This document shows, in pieces, positions 11,414 through 21,196 of a stretch of 31,027 bases of DNA. Location: NCBI GenBank assembly GCA_001970855.1, contig LSSN01003479.1:1-31027 (forward strand), in the 5' to 3' direction. The notes under the pieces were generated by a model that did no database searches, was not told the origin of the DNA, and saw nothing but the letters and a program-made list of their open reading frames with translations. How positions within the stretch are numbered: position 1 is the first letter of the stretch; the number at the start of each line of letters is the position of its first letter. Position numbers and translations under genes: made by a program. The DNA comes from Smittium culicis (Eukaryota > Kickxellomycota > Harpellomycetes > Harpellales > Legeriomycetaceae).

Positions 11414-14223
11414 ATATTGCCATTACAGAGTTCAATATATGATTTCTTTAGATTATTTTAATCCATTTATAGTATGGCTGTATTACTAAACTAGAAATCT
11501 CTATTATTTCTATATAATTATGTATGAAATAAAATTTTTTATTGATTTGAATCATAATAAAATTTAGCTATTTAATCAAGAAAATATAACATGCTAAGCG
11601 TATTAAAGTAGTAAAAAAAAGAATCTTTGCATGAGCGAATCGTGTCGTCCATTAGAATCGAATCGGATTTGTATAACTTGTCAATATTTCGTCAATAAAT
11701 AAAAACGTTATACAGCCTTAAAATTTTTTCTATACCCAGAATTTTGGTATGGTAGTATATTATATAATTTTTTATACAAATAAAATTATTGAGAACTCTT
11801 AATTTATAATAAATATGCTAATAATAGGCTAGTTTTTTGTTATATTTATTAGGATCAATTTGATTTTTTAATATCTGCTATTCAGATTAACATTGATAAA
11901 AAATAAAAGTTTTAAATCTTATCAATTTTGATATTATTTTCCAGTTTTAATTCTTTCGATATAGTTTCATATAATTAATAAAGTATTGAGGGACTATTAA
12001 TACTATTAATATAAAAAATATTATTAGAAATAAAAAAATTTGGATATACTTATACTTTTATTTAGCGAAGAGTATGGGGAAAATGTAACAAATATTGAAA
12101 TAATAAGGAAGAATAATATTTTTCCTGAATTCTACAAATAATAACAACATAGATCAGTCGCTAAAAAAGTCACGGTGGCTCTACCCAGAAAGTTATGGGT
12201 ATTTCAAGTAAGTAAAATTTTTGAGATATAATATAAATGTTATCAAAATTATTTATAGCTTTAGTGATGTATAAATAAAATAAGTTAGATTAATCTTTGT
12301 GTGTGTATAATAACTTTAATGCGTATAATGGAACTGGGATTCATAAAAATATCTTGTGTTTATCACTAAGCGATTTAAATAAAAAATAATCAAATAGAAT
12401 GATTTTTATTAGTGCTAAATAGAAAAAATTTATAGATTAGGTACGGTTATAAGTATTTTTAATTTTGAGAAACTTTATTAGTGAGGGAGTGAGGAAATGA
12501 TGTCGAATAAAAAAATGAGGCATTTTATTGAAAATCTCAAAAAATAAAAGTGTAATTTAATTGTTGATAAATTTTCAAATGCATACTTATGTTCTTTGAA
12601 TACTCTAAAATCGAATTTAATTGGCGGTTATAAATTGAAGGAGAAAGGTTGGGTATTATCTTTTAATTAAAAATTAGGCGTAGTTTGATAAAAATCATAA
12701 GAAAAAAAATACAATGGACGTGTGTAAAAATAGTTTCTTAGATTATAATCGCACGAATGAAGAAAAATTCGTTATTGAAAGCTAGAATGACAAATATAAT
12801 TTGCTCAGGCTGATAATCTTTTATTTTAAAAAGAGCTTTTCGGAGGTGATAAATAGTTTGAATAATTTAAAAAGAGCTTTTATGGAAGGTGATTAGTCAT
12901 TGAATATTTTATAAAAAAGATTAGTTCGTTGTAAAAATCAATCACTGAAGTGCGGAGATTAAGAATTCAAAGAGAAAATGCGTGGATAAATATAAAATAT
13001 GGGTTGTAAGCTATACTTTTGATTAACTAGTGTATGTAGATTTAATAAAAATCATTAAATATATTACAAGCTATTGTTGATATGAACGCTAATATAGAAA
13101 GTGATATAGGTTTGCATAGATTAAAGTGTAAAGTATGAGAAAAGTAGATTGCAGAGGTATAATATTTTAGTATAATGTATTATTATGGGGGTTATTTGGA
13201 GTAAAGCTTTACATGTAAGAGCTAAATAAGTTTACATATATTTTTCAGAGGGTGGTTGATTTAAGGGATACGTTTTTGATTGGATATAGTATGATTAAGT
13301 TGATATGGAAGCTGATAAAGCCTAGTCAGATTCGAAGGCTGTCAGTAGCTGGCTAAGGAGTTAGTTGGCTGTATGTGTATTTCAATAATCAATTAAAAAA
13401 ATTTATAAAAAAATTTTAGGGAGCCAATTATGAGAGGCGAGTTCGATATAATTGATGAGATCGAGGTTGATTGTTTACAAAGGGATTGGAGCGAGGATTA
13501 ACGTGCGTTTATTGTCAGTTTATTCGGATAAGCCGGAAATGAGACGAATGCTGGTAGTTATATCTAAGGATATACGGAGGGTTCTTGCGATTATACAAAG
13601 AGAGATTTATGATATTTCAAGTATCTTTGAGGAGTTATATGGGTAATTTTAGGCATTTTAAACCATCGAATAGTATTGGTAGTTTCGTGTACAACGACAG
13701 CGCAGCTATAATAGGAAGTTGGGCGTGGATCATAGCTTTTTTAGAGAGATGGAAGTAGCTTGGCCAACAAGCAGCTAATAATAAACAACAAACAATGGGC
13801 TATGGGAATCGGAATCTTTAACTCTAGGCGGTAATAAGAGGGCAAAATAGTTAGTGAACTTATTCTAGAAAGGGTTATGATGCATTATTGCGTTAATCAT
13901 TGATTCATTATCAGAATATAATTTTTTTTACCGGGAATCGACTTTCTGTATTCTCGCAAAGGGAGGTAAAAGCGAACAATAGCCGCAAAGAGGAAATGAG
14001 AAAAAGAGGGCAAAAGTTCTGGGCTTATATACCAACCAATAATCTAGATGCAAATCCACTAGCGATTCTCTTTGAAAATCAAAAAGCCATTGAATAAAAG
14101 AGCCAACCAGATCAAAGAAGTGGCAATTCTCAACTTCTTTATGCTCAGCGTAACTCACCAATTCTCGCAGAATAAGGGAGAATAAGCTGTAGGACGCTCT
14201 TTTGGCCGAGCTCTATAGGCCTA
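11414..14223. other. Intergenic DNA with a gradual rise in GC content
   Basis: AT-rich to about 13200, then more mixed. Frames at 13452-13646 and 13900-14097 (plus), and 13928-14161 and 14384-14593 (minus), are short. They overlap each other or lie in tandem-repeat and promoter sequence, and resemble no family I know. I do not call them genes. The only structure seen is the tandem repeat at 12824-12907. Confidence 0.4.
12824..12907 (+). repeat. Imperfect tandem duplication, unit about 42 bp
   Basis: Two adjacent copies share TTTAAAAAGAGCTTTT, then GGAGGTGAT or GGAAGGTGAT, then TTGAATA. Low functional information. Confidence 0.6.
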
Positions 14224-14393
14224 TTTCTGTAGCAGCATGCACTGCTAAAGACTCCTCAAGAATTTCGATAGTTGTATGCGCTAATAAAAAGCCCAAGCAT
14301 TATCTCGATAGCATACACTCATAATTAGCAAGATCATCATCTACAGCTGGCTAACAAAGAACTTTTCTGATAGCATTTACTGATTAAAAAGCC
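14224..14393 (+). repeat. Degenerate tandem repeat upstream of the LRR-RhoGEF gene
   Basis: Four related words begin at 14224, 14263, 14303 and 14364 (spacings 39, 40 and 61). Each starts T-T/C-TC, then GATAG or GTAGC, then a GCAT/TATG core. Units 2 and 4 share AAAAAGCC. The units are diverged and the array is inferred by eye. It lies 150-320 bases upstream of a TATA box and may be upstream regulatory sequence. Confidence 0.4.
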
Positions 14394-14545
14394 TTGATAT
14401 TTAGCAATGTTGGCTTTGTATGCCGTTTAAATTTACTTGCCTTCGACCTCTCTCTGTCGAAGTGCTTACCATATCGAGTAGCGCGCATATACTCACTTTT
14501 ATGGTCATATACGCGCGTTCTCATTCTGAGTCTCCATCCAAACAA

Positions 14546-14557
14546 TATATAAGCCCC
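14546..14557 (+). promoter_or_regulatory. Core promoter TATA box (TATATAAGCCCC)
   Basis: TATATAAGCCCC lies 188 bases before the ATG at 14745 and is followed by C/T-rich sequence, as in many fungal promoters. The identical 12-base word precedes the threonine dehydrogenase gene at 28713-28724, which makes chance less likely. Confidence 0.55.
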
Positions 14558-14744
14558 ACTCCCCTCGACGACTACTGACCTTCTTTTAATCATTTAACTT
14601 TATCTCATCTCTGTATACTTAATTATTTATCTCCACAAACTCTATTATATTGATTATTCTCTCGCACAGAAGCGATATCTTGTGCTATAACTGTGCTATA
14701 TAACTCTTCCACCTTAACTAAATTAATCTTAATATTAACCCATA

Positions 14745-17700
14745 ATGAACAGCACAAAAGTTACTAAATTTAGCACTTCTCTAAATTTAGACAAGTACTT
14801 AGTAGACGCTGAATCTATCCCTGAAAAAATTGAAAGTAACACCTACTTTTCAAGACCTTCTTCCCGCGCATCAAAAAGAAAAAATATCCACAAACTATCC
14901 AATATTATCATACCTCCATCTTACTCCAAGAGTATCAAAAATATCCAAACCTTCTTCGAACCTGAAGACAAAAACGCTGATGATTTTAGAATCTCCCAGA
15001 TAATAAAACGTGTAGACTCTCAGTCAAGCTTAACATCAATCATAGATCGATCCGAACTGGAAACTAAACCGTTTTCTAGAAGGTCCACACTGTTCAGAGA
15101 TTCTTCATCAATAGACTTATTCCAAGAAAATCTTAATTTATCGTACTCCTCTTCCTGTCAAAATACCGAAAATGAAACTGCCCACAATGGTAAAAACCCT
15201 AAAAAAAATAATCATAGCGTGTTTTATAACTATCATATTTCACCTAATATATTCTATAAACTTAAAATTAAACATACCTAACGAACCCCCTCATTAAAAT
15301 TATTTTTAGAAAATATCATTTCATTCCAAAACTTTCAGCTCACAGAGTTTCCTACCAGGCATCACTTTAACTTGTCATTTATTACTGAAATTAACATCAG
15401 CAACAACTATATTTCAGAATTGCCTTCAGAATTTGGTCAATGTAAAGAGCTAAGAACCTTAATCATTAGCAATAACAAGATTTCTGATTTTCCTCCAGAG
15501 TTTCAAATGTGCAAAGAATTAAGGTTATTAAAAATGGACAATAATAATTTTTCAAGAATTCCAAAATGTATCAAAAGCTTCCAAAAGCTGGAATCTCTTG
15601 ATATTTCGCACAATAAGCTAAAGAAAATAGGTATTTTCATTTATTATCATTTTTGTCCTAAAGAATAATAATTAAACTAATCGATAATTAATAAATATAA
15701 ATTGTAATATAACAACTAGACCTTGAGATTTCAGATCTAATATCTCTATCTCACCTGAACTTGCAAAGCAATGAAATCTCTCATATACCCCTTTTCCTTG
15801 GAAAATTATTCCCAACTCTTTCAAGATTTCAAATCGAAAACAATCCATTAGATCATCCCAGCTTCATGTTGCTTCTTCCAATACTAGACAAAACAAAGAA
15901 ATTTAGAAGTGTCAAAATTAGAGAAAGTAAATCCTATAGCAACCACCGCAGCCTTAATTCTAACAAATCAAACAATATTCCACAAATTACTAATAGTGAA
16001 TGCGAATTTGGCATGATTGAAGCCACAGATATTCACAATGAACCTGAAGCTAGCCCAAATTTTAACCCACCTGATACCGCAACAACTCTTGTTCCTGATT
16101 CTGAATATCCAAAAACTCCCACAGAAAACAATGTTTCATATTATAATAATAGTAATGAAAATAAATTTCTGACTCCAGAAAATAAAAAAAAGCCTAAACT
16201 ATCAACAAATTCACTCCAAAGTCAATCAAAAAACAAACCTGATCTTTTCGCCTGTGATATTGATAATCAGGATGATTTTTTCAACACCAGTATAGTTAAT
16301 AGCCCAACATTTGGCACGCAAAACTTTGAGCAAATCCTCATGAAAAACAATGAAATTCTATTTGACCTTCGAGTATTTGAATCTAATGACGATACTGGTG
16401 CCTCTGATAGTAATTTAAATTCAAATTATAACTCTAGAACAGAATTTGAATTTTCTTTGAAAGAAAGTAATTTTGTTAATTCGTGTAAAACAATCGATTC
16501 AGGCGCCCATTTGGATTTCTCTGAACAAAGCAATTTTAAAAGCGATTCCTATTCAACAGAAAAAAAAATACCAGGATATAAAAAAGCAGAGGTTATACCA
16601 AAAATACCTGAAATAATAAACATAAAAAACGTTCCAATATCAAATTCTACAGAAAAAGTTTTTGACGTTGTTGACAACGCAGAAAACATCAAAAAATCTG
16701 TAATACTAGAATTTTCTAGATCAGATGTAAATTTTGGAAATCCGTTTCTTCAAAAAGTCGACTATGTCTTTGACAGCAAAAAAAACGATACAGCCAATAA
16801 TCAAGATTCCAGCAACCTATTAGGAAAATCTAATAACAACACAGATTACACTGAAAAGAAAAAAAATACAAGATCTAATTTCTTCAAAAGCGGATTAGAA
16901 AAAACCTCTTCAAAGTTATTTAAATTTGCAAATGGTAATTATTATTTACTTAAAAATTAATATAAAGTGTTTCTTTTTTCGATAAATATCATTAATATAA
17001 CATCTTTAGACTTTAAATTATCGAACAAGGCTCAGGATAAAAAAAAGACGTTTATAAAAAAAGACGCTATAAAATTCATTGGACTAGACCAAGGTAAATA
17101 GGGGATATATAGTACTAATTATTATATCAATTGGTCATATATTTTCAAAAATTAATAGATATTCATAATTACCAAAATAGATTCCAAAAGCAGAGAAGAA
17201 AAAAGGTATTATGGTTCAGTTGCTAAATTAAACAAAATTTTCTTGGGTCTGGATAATGGAGGTGATCAGGTCAAAATAAATAATGGTCAATTAAAATACA
17301 AAGAAATTGTAAATTCGTCGTTTTACCACAAACTCCACAAATCTTCGCACACAAAATCTAAAGTGATATATGACGAAAAATATGATTCAAAAAACGAAAG
17401 AATCAACGCCATGCGTGATGAAACTGGAACAGCAACATCGTCAAAATACTTTGAAATAAAAAGAATCAATTCTTATTCAAATTTCAATGATCTAGACTTA
17501 CAAAGTGACAATATCTCAGAACTATTTAGCAGTACCTGTAGTAGCATTTCTGACTCCGAATTATATAGCGACAGCGATAGCTTAATAAGCTTAGAAGGCC
17601 AGAAGATGAAAAGTAGGATTAGCATAAATTTTAGAGATAGTATTGACGAAATAGAAGAAGTTCAAACAGATTTTAAAAATTTATCCGTTCACAAAAATAA

Positions 17701-19322
17701 AATTAAGCTTCATAAAATTCTTGAAGACCTACGCGACGCTTGGGATTTGGATATTGAAAGTTCAGAGAGTTTTGAAATTAAAAAATTGTTGAAGGAAAGA
17801 GTATGGAAAAAATCAGAAAGAGCGAGCTTTGACCACCAGTTAATTTCAAAAAAAATTAGCCAAGAAATGTATATCAAAGTTGCTACAGAGCTTATAGAGA
17901 CCGAAGTAATGTACAATAACATGCTGCATGAAGTAATAAAAGTAAGAAATTATGGGTTTTCATAAGTATAGCTATAAATAATTAATAATATTATTAGCCC
18001 TTATACAACTAAAATATTTTACTAGAAACTCATTAATAGTGTTTTTAAATTTCGCCATTATATAATTTATATTTATAGTTGAAAATAATTAATTTTTATA
18101 ATTTTGAATTTAAAATTTATAGAGTTATTATGAGCCTTTGACAATGACAGGATTTTTGAGCAAGAGCGACTTAAAATCATTATTTTCTAACATCCAAGTT
18201 ATTTATGAGCTTCACAACACACATATTTTACCCAATCTTTTAAAGCTAGAGAATTCAAACAAATTAGAAAATATTGGCGAAGTCTTAGTTAGCTATGCTC
18301 CTATGTTTAAGCTATATATTGAATACATAAATAACTATGAAAACTCTCAAAATATTTGCAATAAGCTTGGGAAAATATGGAGCAGCGAAGCAAATGGACA
18401 AATGCATATATTAAACAATTTGACTATTTCAAAGAGTAAGGGGATTAAAACTAGAGAAAGCATTGCGTCAAGCTTAAAAAGTTCGAATTCAATCTCAAGC
18501 GAACACAGTATATATTCAAATTTACTCAGAAGACCTTCTATTATAGATATTATCAATGAGACAGGAATAATAAGCTCGACATACGACCCAAAGTATAACT
18601 CATTCAGCTTATCTAGTCTATTGATTGCTCCAATTCAAAGAATACCTAGATATAAGATGCTTATAGAAAGATTGATAAGCCATGCCGATATTTCTAGTCC
18701 TAACTATGAAAAATTATGTGAGGCATATGGCCAAGTATCTTCGATTGCTATAGAGATAAACGAAAGCAAGAGAAGGTTGGAGCAGCAAGACATGGTTAGG
18801 CAATTGGTTTTATCGTCAAATAAAATTTTAGAAAAGATAGGAAAAAGCCTGAGCTTTAATTCTGTACTTTCTAAAAGCGGGGAGCTGCATTTACTAAAAG
18901 TCGTGTCAAAGACTAATAGGCTTAGTAGTGTACAAAGCGAAAAAACAGCAAACTCATACCCAGAAAGAAGCAAAAGTATTGAATCTAGCAAGAACAATTC
19001 AATAAATTCGGATATTAGTCTTTCAGAAAGGTTTGAGTTTGATCAAAGCTACGAAACAATCGAAGCCAAGTTGATGAAAACAAATTTCAGCGTATTTTTA
19101 CTTAATGGAATGCTTATGCTCTGTAAAATTGACGATAAGAGCTATACAGTGCTAAGTATTTATTCACTTGAAACAAAGATGGAACCAGCTAGCTTAATCG
19201 AAAATGGAAGACAGTTAAGAGTTGTAGATGGAGAGTGTATTTTATATTTTTCAGACTCAAATTTGGATTATTTGAATGAGTGGAAGGATTCTATCAATTC
19301 AAGATTTGAAAATTACTTTTAG
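14745..19322 (+). CDS. Leucine-rich repeat RhoGEF (LRR-DH-PH protein)
   Basis: Six exons: 14745-15189, 15310-15630, 15720-16934, 17010-17093, 17181-17941 and 18123-19322, giving 1341 residues. The first four introns are phase 1 and the fifth is phase 0. Residues 1-150 are Ser-rich and disordered. Residues about 170-300 hold five 23-residue leucine-rich repeats (LRTLIISNNKISDFPPEF, LESLDISHNKLKKI, LSHLNLQSNEISHIP). About 310-900 is disordered and Ser/Asn-rich. A DH (RhoGEF) domain spans about 912-1145, with VATELIETEVMY opening the first helix and LLIAPIQRIPRYKML (1108-1122) as conserved region 3. It is interrupted by a Ser-rich insert of about 50 residues. A divergent PH domain with its own insert ends at YLNEWKDSINSRF. 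DH-PH modules load GTP on Rho GTPases; the leucine-rich repeats presumably bind a partner, perhaps a Ras-like GTPase (inference). The 15719 acceptor was chosen because it preserves the 23-residue period. Confidence 0.85.
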
Positions 19323-19897
19323 TTAGTTATACATATACGTTTTAAATACCTACTAGCTAATTTATTTAATCATATACTATAAATAAAAACACTTTAATAT
19401 CTGTCGATGAATATTTATGCGGAGTATTGATATGTAAAATTGTACTATAGACAGTCAGTAGTAATTCTAGATAATGGCTATATATCGCTACAACCACAAA
19501 ATTTATTATAGTCAATAAGATTTTTTATGCGCAATATTTTAGTTATTCATATGACAATATATTTTTTTATACACGCACTATTATTAAAGTTCTATAGACA
19601 AATATACTATTGCAAAAATAATTTTAGAGTTTTGATTCAAAAAGTCTCGAGGCTTGCAATTAAGCTATCGTTCAGGCGTAAATGACTATCCAGATTTTAA
19701 AATTACAGCATAAATGTAATAAAAATAGCTTTTGTGTAGGTTATGTGTGAGTAATGTCTTTTTTCGCAAATACTTCAATAAACAAAAGTGCATTTTATAA
19801 TCCCTACAGGATAACAGGGGAAATAGAATGAAAAAATTATATAAACTTTTCTACAATTCTAAATTTATATATAAACGCGACATAAAGCGCAGTATAG
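19323..19897. other. Intergenic DNA after the RhoGEF gene
   Basis: AT-rich, no gene seen. Contains a word near 19804-19823 that partly resembles the I-SceI homing site; I treat this as chance. Confidence 0.5.
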
Positions 19898-19917
19898 TTG
19901 ACTTGTATACAAGTCAA
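19898..19917. repeat. 20-bp perfect palindrome
   Basis: TTGACTTGTATACAAGTCAA is fully self-complementary with no loop. It lies 57 bases before the first miniature transposon and midway between two genes. It could be a binding site for a dimeric DNA-binding protein. Confidence 0.85.
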
Positions 19918-19973
19918 AAATATGTATAGCTGGACATAGTGTTGAAACTTTATGAAAGCGTGGACTATTATAG

Positions 19974-20163
19974 CCCTTTCCCGCCCAACACTTTAATAAA
20001 AATACTAGTTTATTGATTTGTATATGATTTAAAAGCAGATTAATTGTTTGCAGCTAAACTATAATATACCAATAATTGTTCGTGTTTTGGAATTATTTTA
20101 TTTTTGTTGAATCTAATTTGCTATATTTGGTAGAACAAAAATAGTCTATTGTCCGTGAAAGGG
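19974..20163 (+). mobile_element. Miniature inverted-repeat element 1, piggyBac-like ends
   Basis: 190-bp unit starting CCCTTTCCCGCCC and ending CCGTGAAAGGG. The ends are inverted repeats with about 12 of 15 positions matching. Immediately after the right end is TTAA (20164-20167), the piggyBac target duplication; the left flank (TATAG) is degenerate. A diverged copy of the same length lies at 20226-20414. There is no coding capacity. CCC...GGG termini and TTAA suggest a piggyBac-derived element. A TA-flanked mariner-type element is the alternative. Confidence 0.65.
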
Positions 20164-20225
20164 TTAATATACTTAGTTGATGGATTTTATTGTCAAATTT
20201 TTTTTGCGATTTGGGTCATTAATAC

Positions 20226-20414
20226 CCCTTTCCCGTCATACACTTTATACTAGCATTAATTAATTGATTCGTTTATGATTTTTAAACAAGTTTATTATTT
20301 GCTGCAATAATACAATAAACAAATAATTCACAAGTACTCGGAATTATGCTATTTTTATTCAAGACAGTTGGCTATATTTGATAGATCGAAAATAGTCAAC
20401 CGACCAGAAAAGGG
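20226..20414 (+). mobile_element. Miniature inverted-repeat element 2, same family
   Basis: 189-bp unit starting CCCTTTCCCGTCA and ending CCAGAAAAGGG, in the same orientation as the 19974-20163 element and 62 bases downstream of it. The copies share the ends and internal blocks such as ACACTTTA, TTTATGATTT/TATATGATTT, GGAATTAT and CTATATTTG-TAGA followed by AAAATAGTC, with substantial divergence between. TTAAT lies just left of the element (about 20219-20223). They are either two insertions or an ancient tandem copy. Confidence 0.65.
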
Positions 20415-21196
20415 ATACAAGGAAATTGAAACTGATAAATTAAAATAAAATTATAAAGTCAGTTAGTTTTATAGCGGCGTAAGATATCTGAGCTTTAAAA
20501 ATATGCTTAATGATATTTGTAGGGCTGTTAAATATGGTTGTAAAACAGAAAAGCGTAAATAGAGTTAATTGACCTTTACTTTAAAGACCAGAGTCAGAGG
20601 GTAAAAATGTAAGACGAGCCTTATTAGCTTGAGGTAACATTCTTGGGTGGTTGTTGAGTTGAAGATTTTTTTTTGTATTAACGAGAGAAATGGGTGTATC
20701 ACGAGAATCTTTTTTTTTTAGTAATTTTAAGGGTCACAATGTTTAGATTGTTTAATATTACCTGCGTTTCAGAAAATCTATTAAAAAGAACAATCAGAAG
20801 ACCAAGCTAATATTTCCCCCCATTTCTCGCTTCTTCACGCTTTTGATATAAAAAGAGGAACAGAGAATTATACTCAATCCTGCGTAATTCGAAGGTTTCA
20901 GTGGACCAAAGATAAACTTTAATAAAGTATTTTTCGCACTAATAAATTTCTTTTTACATTAACGCTATTTACTTTTAGTTCTCCTTTAGCCTAAAGTAAT
21001 AATTGCACACAAGTTTCTAAATATCCCTGCAAAGATAAACTAGCTAACATCAAATTATTTAAAGGTCAAACATATACTGATTGTATTTTCTTATAATTAA
21101 AATCTTTCTTCTTGAAAATAATCGCGTAAGCAACAGCTCTAAAAAAAAAAGAACTATATCATAAACAGCAACAAGTAAGCAAACGCGAATAAAGAT
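20415..21196. other. Intergenic DNA upstream of the hydrolase gene
   Basis: No coding sequence. Moderately AT-rich. A C/T-rich segment with a TATA-like word at 20847-20855 is the likeliest promoter area for the gene starting at 21197. Confidence 0.45.
20847..20855 (+). promoter_or_regulatory. Possible TATA box (TATAAAAAG)
   Basis: TATAAAAAG preceded by pyrimidine-rich CTTCTTCACGC, 342 bases upstream of the ATG at 21197. The distance implies a long leader, so the assignment is weak. Confidence 0.3.

Noticed and set aside
13452..14593. Several 64-77 codon frames on both strands
   Set aside because: They overlap each other, the repeat array and the RhoGEF promoter, and show no domain or consistent coding signal.
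15720..15734. Alternative RhoGEF acceptor at TTTCAG (15731-15734 region)
   Set aside because: It stays in frame but shortens the leucine-rich repeat below the 23-residue period. The CTAG acceptor ending at 15719 gives a perfect 23.
19804..19823. Partial match to the I-SceI homing endonuclease site (GGATAACAGGG core)
   Set aside because: Only the GGATAACAGGG core is shared, and the flanking bases do not resemble mitochondrial large-subunit rRNA, so neither a mitochondrial insertion nor a homing site is supported.
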